A stretch of DNA of 64,000 nt from Chloroflexi bacterium HGW-Chloroflexi-10 (GTDB lineage Bacteria > Chloroflexota > Anaerolineae > Anaerolineales > Anaerolineaceae): positions 195,287 through 259,286 of the forward strand of contig PHBZ01000003.1 in the NCBI GenBank assembly GCA_002840755.1. The letters run 5' to 3'. Position numbers and translations under genes: made by a program. Numbering within the stretch: the stretch's first letter is position 1; every line of letters begins with the position of its first letter. Shown piece by piece: positions 59,361-64,000 of this stretch. Below the pieces are notes generated by a model. The model searched no databases. It saw only the letters and a list, made by a program, of their open reading frames with translations, and was not told where the DNA came from.

Positions 59361-59389
59361 GGGGGCAGCCAAACGGCTGCCCCCGTTTC
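59361..59389 (+). terminator. Hairpin between the binding protein gene and livH
   Basis: A very GC-rich perfect stem, GGGGGCAGCC / GGCTGCCCCC, has an AAAC loop followed by GTTTCTT. Probably a partial terminator or mRNA stabiliser setting binding-protein to permease ratio. Confidence 0.75.
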
Positions 59390-59425
59390 TTATGTTAATC
59401 CCTATATAGAAGGAGAATATGCCCA

Positions 59426-60550
59426 ATGCAAATCGTCTCCAAACCAAAAAAGCAACCGATCATCGTTGCTCCCAATTCTTTTCTGGCCTGGATTGGTAAA
59501 ATATTTTTAATTTTTCTTGCACTTGTCACTGCCTACATTCTTCTCACCAACCTTATCGCTAAACCAACCCTGTTTATTCAAAACGTCATCAGTGGCTTGC
59601 AGTTGGGATTTGTTTATGCGTTAATTGCGCTGGGTTACACCATGGTCTACGGGATCGTAAAACTGATCAACTTTGCTCATGGTGATGTATTTATGGTGGG
59701 GGCTTTTGTTAGTTTCTTTGCTGTCGAACGGTTTGGTTTACACCAGTGGCCGTTAGATTTATTTCCGAGTATCAATCCTTTTATTGCAACGGCTATTGGA
59801 ACGATTACCACAATTTTATTATCCATGATTATTTGTGTCCTATTGGCTGTAACCATCGAACGCGTTGCCTATAAACCGCTGCGTAATGCACCCAGGATTG
59901 CTGCCCTTATTACCGCTATCGGTGTATCTTTCTTTCTGGAATATTTCGGGTTGTTAAACTTCGTGTTCACTGCCCGTTTTGTCCCGTACCAACGCCCTTT
60001 TGAAGTTGTGACTTGGTACATTTATAAGGGTATTTATTTGTTGGAACCGGGAATGAATCCCCCGGATGGCAGTGTAACTATCTCCAATATTCTGGTTATC
60101 ATCATCATCGCTACATTGATTGCTCTATTCACTCTGCAATTCCTGGTAAAACACACCAAAATAGGAATCGCCATGCGGGCTTCCTCTTTTGATAAACCCA
60201 CTTCCCGCTTAATGGGTATTGAGGTGGATTCGATTATCTCGTTTACCTTTGCCATTGGGGCCGCATTTGCAGCATTGGGTGGTGTTTTGTATGCAATTGC
60301 TTATCCATCTATTAAAACATTAATGGGCGTTTACCCAGGTTTGAAAGCCTTTGTCGCCGCAGTTTTGGGCGGGATTGGCAGTATACCCGGGGCTTTTGTA
60401 GGAGCGCTCATTATGGGACAGGCTGAGGCGATGACTGCCGGTTATATTTCCACACCCATGCGGGATGCGATTGCATTCTCAATTTTGATCATCGTTTTAC
60501 TTGTTCGGCCAACTGGTATTTTTGGCGAACCAGAGAGCGAAAAGGCATAA
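59426..60550 (+). CDS. livH: Branched-chain amino acid ABC transporter permease LivH
   Basis: A 374-aa membrane permease with about eight to nine helices. The blocks GLQLGFVYALIALGYTMVYGIV, INFAHGDVFMVGAF and GGIGSIPGAFVGAL are typical. A longer N-terminus than E. coli LivH adds a first helix (about 20-45). The ATG at 59426 has AAGGAG about 11 nt upstream; a nearer ATG at 59418 is out of frame. It forms the channel with LivM. Confidence 0.92.
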   Translation: MQIVSKPKKQPIIVAPNSFLAWIGKIFLIFLALVTAYILLTNLIAKPTLFIQNVISGLQLGFVYALIALGYTMVYGIVKLINFAHGDVFMVGAFVSFFAVERFGLHQWPLDLFPSINPFIATAIGTITTILLSMIICVLLAVTIERVAYKPLRNAPRIAALITAIGVSFFLEYFGLLNFVFTARFVPYQRPFEVVTWYIYKGIYLLEPGMNPPDGSVTISNILVIIIIATLIALFTLQFLVKHTKIGIAMRASSFDKPTSRLMGIEVDSIISFTFAIGAAFAALGGVLYAIAYPSIKTLMGVYPGLKAFVAAVLGGIGSIPGAFVGALIMGQAEAMTAGYISTPMRDAIAFSILIIVLLVRPTGIFGEPESEKA

Positions 60551-60559
60551 GAGGCGATC

Positions 60560-61951
60560 ATGGATTTCACAGCTATTCTTTTTTCACTCGTAAAGATCGT
60601 CGCCGTAATTTTTTACCTGTACGGTATCTTCTGGGTATTAAATATCAAAGTTAAAAATGTTGAAATTATGGGCAGAACCTTGAATCTGGGTTGGTTGGTG
60701 AATCTGCTGGGAGCTGCGGTGGCTTTTGCCATAATCCAACTTGCATTAACTGATTTCAATGGATTTTCACTCTTAAATAATTTTGACAGCGGCTTGTTGT
60801 TCCAGGCCTGTACCATGACGATGGTGGCATTGGGGTTGAATCTTATATACGGTTTCAACGGCCAATTCAGTCTAGGTCAATGGGGGTTTTATGGTATTGG
60901 CGCTTATGTAGCAGCGGATATCACCTATCGTTGGACGAACGGGGACGCATCCGGCTTGATAGTTGTCGGTTCAGGCGTGCTTTTGTTTGGTCTGGTTATA
61001 TGGATCATTAGTAAATTTATTTCTAATTTGCGGCGGATGCCAGTACTTTCTTCATTTACTCTGTATCTATTAGGTGCAGTACTCTCTGGTTTTCTGGCGG
61101 TACTGGTTGGACGGGTATTTTCTCCAGCTTTGAGTGCTGTTCTGGGAACCAACCTGGAACCCGGTCCGTTGGCCCAAGGATTGGGCTTGCAAGTGGTATT
61201 CTTCCTGGCAGTTATATTTGCTGGAATATTTGCTGCAGAGATCAGTTTTCTGTTCGGTTTGCCAGTACTCTCTCTAGGTTCCGATTATTTTGGGATTGCA
61301 ACCCTCGGTTTTTCGATTGTTGTATATACACTGATGGTCAATACGGATACCATTTTGCCTTTCCCTGAAATGCGCGGTGGTCGCGGTATGATTGGTATTC
61401 CCAAGCTCACGACCTGGTTTTGGGCATTCACCTTTATGCTTCTGGTGATTATTGTCATGCGTAATATTATTCGCTCTTCCACAGGCCGGACAATTCTATC
61501 CGTGAGGGAGGATGAAGTGGCTGCCCGTTCCATGGGTGTGGATGTAGCCGGCACCAAATTAATGTCTTTTGTGATTGGTTCATTATTTGCCGGTATAGGC
61601 GGCGGTGTGTATGCTCACTATATCGGATTCCTCAGCCCGGGAGCATTTGACTTCCTGGTGGGATTTAATCCTTTAATCATCGTTGTGTTTGGTGGTCTGG
61701 GAAGTATGACCGGGACCATTACGGCGTCTTTCGGCTGGATTTTCTTTCTGGAAGGAATGCTGCGAGAGATCCTGGGAAAGATCAGCCCGGAAGCACCATC
61801 CTGGCGATATGTCCTTTATCCACTTACCTTGCTACTATTGATGTTGATCCGTCCCCAGGGTTTGTTGGGTAATGTGGAATGGGGTTTCCTGAAAATTCCA
61901 AAAATTCCATTGCGTAAGACAATAAACAAGGAAGGAGGGGAGGAAGCATGA
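60560..61951 (+). CDS. livM: Branched-chain amino acid ABC transporter permease LivM
   Basis: A 463-aa permease, about ten to eleven helices, with GLNLIYGFNGQFSLGQWGFYGIGAY, VREDEVAARSMGVDVAGTK, the coupling region of LivM proteins, and FGGLGSMTGTI. Longer than usual because of an extra hydrophobic segment at about 130-230. It follows livH by 9 bp, and its stop overlaps the livG start by 4 bp. Confidence 0.92.
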   Translation: MDFTAILFSLVKIVAVIFYLYGIFWVLNIKVKNVEIMGRTLNLGWLVNLLGAAVAFAIIQLALTDFNGFSLLNNFDSGLLFQACTMTMVALGLNLIYGFNGQFSLGQWGFYGIGAYVAADITYRWTNGDASGLIVVGSGVLLFGLVIWIISKFISNLRRMPVLSSFTLYLLGAVLSGFLAVLVGRVFSPALSAVLGTNLEPGPLAQGLGLQVVFFLAVIFAGIFAAEISFLFGLPVLSLGSDYFGIATLGFSIVVYTLMVNTDTILPFPEMRGGRGMIGIPKLTTWFWAFTFMLLVIIVMRNIIRSSTGRTILSVREDEVAARSMGVDVAGTKLMSFVIGSLFAGIGGGVYAHYIGFLSPGAFDFLVGFNPLIIVVFGGLGSMTGTITASFGWIFFLEGMLREILGKISPEAPSWRYVLYPLTLLLLMLIRPQGLLGNVEWGFLKIPKIPLRKTINKEGGEEA

Positions 61952-62748
61952 GCACACCTGCTGAAACCCAAACCCCGGTCCTTCAAGTTGAAGGCCTTAC
62001 CAAACAGTTTGGCGGCTTGCGTGCCGTCAATGATTTCAATATCACCATTTATGAAGGTGCTCTGGCTGGTTTGATCGGCCCGAATGGGGCCGGAAAGACG
62101 ACAATTTTCAATCAGATCACTGGTATTTATATTCCGACCAGTGGAGTAATCAAGTTCAATGGATTGAATCTGGTTGGGTTTGAACCACATGAAATTACGC
62201 GTGCCGGAATTGGCCGTACTTTCCAGAATATCCGGTTATTTCAGAACCTGACGGTTTTAGATAATGTGCGTATCGCATTCCATCCACAGTCCGGTTACAG
62301 CATGTTTGACAGTATTTTTTCAATGCCTAGATTTTCCAGGCGTGAGAAGGAAATCACTGAACAGGCCCAAGAGTTTTTGGAAATCATGAATTTATCACGT
62401 TTCCAGAATGAAATAGCACGTAACCTGCCGTATGGAGAGCAGCGTCGTGTGGAAATTGCACGTGCAATGGCCTGTCAACCACGATTATTGTTGCTTGACG
62501 AACCGGCCGCCGGTATGAATCCAAAAGAGATTGCGCAGCTTATGGAAATGATCCATTTCATTCGTGATAAGTTCAAATTAACGATCTTGTTGATTGAGCA
62601 TCAGATGCGTCTGGTAATGGGTATTTGTGAGTACCTCACGGTTGTAGATTTTGGTGAGGTGATCGCTCGTGGTACCCCTAAAGAGATTCAGGCGAATCCG
62701 AAAGTAATTGAAGCTTATCTTGGAAAGGGAGCCGGCCATGCTGCTTGA
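61948..62748 (+). CDS. livG: Branched-chain amino acid ABC transporter ATPase LivG
   Basis: A 266-aa ATPase with Walker A GPNGAGKTT, the LivG block GRTFQNIRLFQNLTVLDNV, the signature LPYGEQRRVEIARA and Walker B LLLDEPAAGMNP. The C-terminal segment ends IEAYLGKGAGHAA, as usual. ATGA overlap with livM; the livF start lies 11 bp inside its end. Confidence 0.95.
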   Translation: MSTPAETQTPVLQVEGLTKQFGGLRAVNDFNITIYEGALAGLIGPNGAGKTTIFNQITGIYIPTSGVIKFNGLNLVGFEPHEITRAGIGRTFQNIRLFQNLTVLDNVRIAFHPQSGYSMFDSIFSMPRFSRREKEITEQAQEFLEIMNLSRFQNEIARNLPYGEQRRVEIARAMACQPRLLLLDEPAAGMNPKEIAQLMEMIHFIRDKFKLTILLIEHQMRLVMGICEYLTVVDFGEVIARGTPKEIQANPKVIEAYLGKGAGHAA

Positions 62749-63445
62749 TGTAAAAGACCTCAATGTATATTACGGCGCCATCCATGCACTACAAGGCATT
62801 TCATTCAATATTGAAGAAGGCGAGATTGTTACCCTGATTGGCGCAAATGGCGCCGGCAAATCCACCATTTTGCGAACTGTTTCAGGATTGATTCGCCCAA
62901 GAACTGGAACTGTAGCGTTCCGTAACGAAGATATTACGCTGACACCCGCAGAATTGATTGTGCGGAAAGGGATCAGCCATGTACCGGAAGGCCGCAAGAT
63001 TTTTGCACCTTTAACTGTAAAAGAGAACCTTGAAATGGGTGCTTATATTATCAATGATCGGGCAGAAATCAACCGGCTGATGGAACGTGTTTTCAAAAGT
63101 TTCCCACGGATGAAAGAGCGTATGGGGCAGTTGGGAGGGACGCTTTCTGGTGGTGAACAGCAGATGCTGGCAACCGGCCGTGGCTTGATGTCCAAACCTT
63201 CCCTGTTGATGCTGGATGAGCCTTCCATGGGACTGAGCCCAATTTTGGTGGAAGAAATTTTCAGTATCATCAAAGATATCAATTCTCAGGGTACCAGTAT
63301 TTTGTTGGTGGAACAGAATGCCCAGATGGCGCTTTCCATCTCCAATCGTGCCTATGTACTCGAAACGGGTAATATTGTGCTTTCCGGTTCAGCCAAAGAG
63401 ATTGCAGAAAACCCGAAGGTCAAAGAGGCTTATCTGGGCGTATAG
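62738..63445 (+). CDS. livF: Branched-chain amino acid ABC transporter ATPase LivF
   Basis: A 235-aa ATPase with Walker A GANGAGKST, the LivF block GISHVPEGRKIFAPLTVKENL, signature LSGGEQQMLATGRG and Walker B LLMLDEPSMGLSP. It starts at MLLDVKDLNVYYG after GGGAG; an in-frame codon at 62708 has no ribosome site. Last gene of the operon, followed by a strong bidirectional terminator. Confidence 0.95.
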   Translation: MLLDVKDLNVYYGAIHALQGISFNIEEGEIVTLIGANGAGKSTILRTVSGLIRPRTGTVAFRNEDITLTPAELIVRKGISHVPEGRKIFAPLTVKENLEMGAYIINDRAEINRLMERVFKSFPRMKERMGQLGGTLSGGEQQMLATGRGLMSKPSLLMLDEPSMGLSPILVEEIFSIIKDINSQGTSILLVEQNAQMALSISNRAYVLETGNIVLSGSAKEIAENPKVKEAYLGV

Positions 63446-63481
63446 ACGGCGAAAAACGCTACAATATTCAAGTTATTACAG

Positions 63482-63515
63482 AAAAAGACACAGTTTTTTA
63501 TGGCTGTGTCTTTTT
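63482..63515. terminator. Bidirectional terminator after livF
   Basis: Stem AAAAAGACACAG / CTGTGTCTTTTT, perfect 12 bp. It overlaps the last codons of the converging phosphatase gene, whose stop is at 63498. Confidence 0.88.
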
Positions 63516-64000
63516 ATTTTCCCAAACGATTGTTTTCAGAACGGTATTATGCGGGATATGTTTACCAACTTCGGAAAAGGGAATTCCTTGCAGCAAACAG
63601 AGCACTGTACCGATTGCCATGCCGTGGGAAACCACCAGAACTTCCTTCCCTGAGTGTTTCCGGGCGATCTCATCCAAAGCAGCTAGCATCCGGTCTGCAA
63701 CTGATTTTATACTTTCGCCACCATTGGGTCGATAATGTTCAGGGTCGTTATGCGCCAATTCCTGGAATTCCGCTTGTGTTTCTGCCAGTTCGGCGATGCT
63801 GCGCCCTTCCCAATCTCCCATGTGAATTTCACGCAAGCGTTCATCAATGCTGACGGGCAGGTTAACTGCATAAGCAACAACCTGGGCAGTCTGGCAAGCT
63901 CGCTGCAGGTGGCTGCTGTACAAAGCATCAAAGCGTTGCCCTATCAGCTTATCAGCCAGTTCTTTGGCCTGTAAGAGACCGGTTTGATTGAGCGGAATAT
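63498..64000 (-). CDS. Histidine phosphatase (phosphoglycerate mutase-like) family protein (5' partial)
   Basis: The frame is open to the right window edge, so the N-terminus with the catalytic RHG motif is outside. Visible are NQTGLLQAKELA, YSSHLQRACQTA, the acid-base region EIHMGDWEGRSIAEL, and the second catalytic histidine in VVSHGMAIG. Members dephosphorylate sugar phosphates, cobalamin precursors (CobC) or other small molecules; the substrate cannot be read here. The first in-frame TTG at 63923 is internal, not the true start. Its last codons overlap the livF terminator. Confidence 0.88.
   Translation of the reverse strand, partial: IPLNQTGLLQAKELADKLIGQRFDALYSSHLQRACQTAQVVAYAVNLPVSIDERLREIHMGDWEGRSIAELAETQAEFQELAHNDPEHYRPNGGESIKSVADRMLAALDEIARKHSGKEVLVVSHGMAIGTVLCLLQGIPFSEVGKHIPHNTVLKTIVWENKKTQP

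Noticed and set aside
1..64000. CRISPR arrays, insertion sequences, prophage or plasmid genes
   Set aside because: No regularly spaced repeats, transposase, integrase or phage structural genes were seen on either strand.

Overview
The window looks like a chromosomal segment of an anaerobic member of the Chloroflexota, most likely class Anaerolineae. This placement is an inference from gene content: a very large SecA (1345 aa), an S1 ribosomal protein with four S1 domains, several lipoproteins and membrane-anchored proteins with Pro/Thr-rich (PTPT-type) linkers, LysM/M23 cell-wall hydrolases, and Liv- and BMP-type uptake operons. No 16S gene is present to confirm it. The DNA is moderately AT-rich and densely coded. 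I saw no insertion sequence, phage gene or CRISPR array.

Region by region. (1) 1-4435: E1 alpha (partial), E1 beta, E2 and E3 of a 2-oxo acid dehydrogenase, probably the branched-chain type. (2) 4.5-7 kb: an FlK-like thioesterase, a 75-aa helical protein and a membrane-anchored coiled-coil protein. (3) 7-19 kb, plus strand: secA, rpsA, an M19 dipeptidase with a membrane protein, a LysM/M23 protein, amrB and priA. (4) 19-33 kb, minus strand: a second LysM/M23 protein coupled to rho, a VanZ-like protein, a NatAB-type ABC exporter, a BMP-type nucleoside importer, an MFS symporter and trmD. (5) 33.5-38.3 kb, plus strand: two TPR membrane proteins, then CIRCE-controlled groES-groEL. (6) 38.4-48.8 kb: the accessory island. 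(7) 49-57 kb: a foldase-like lipoprotein operon; a TrmH/DUF711/hypothetical operon; infC-rpmI-rplT; and thrS behind a T-box leader and a tRNA-Val gene. (8) 57-64 kb: tRNA-Ser, a small membrane protein, the livKHMGF importer and a partial histidine phosphatase.

The most interesting part is 38.4-48.8 kb. It encodes a corrinoid protein, its ferredoxin-type reductive activator (RACo-like), two URO-D-fold methyltransferase-like proteins, a homocysteine methyltransferase, a DUF1638 protein, a CobW-type GTPase, a LacI-family regulator and an AraC-family regulator. One of the URO-D proteins carries a fused C-terminal thioredoxin-like CxxC domain. A 12-14 bp palindrome (core GACAACGTTGTC) occurs three times, each time at the promoter of an island gene, and the LacI gene lies among them. 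This reads as one co-regulated C1 (methyl-group) system with no MttB-type or MtrH-type methyltransferase. It may pass a methyl group from an unknown donor to homocysteine.

Other points of note are an apparent AUC start codon for infC, a T-box leader with a Thr ACC specifier that seems to be co-transcribed with tRNA-Val, and at least two promoters placed so that the mRNA should be leaderless.
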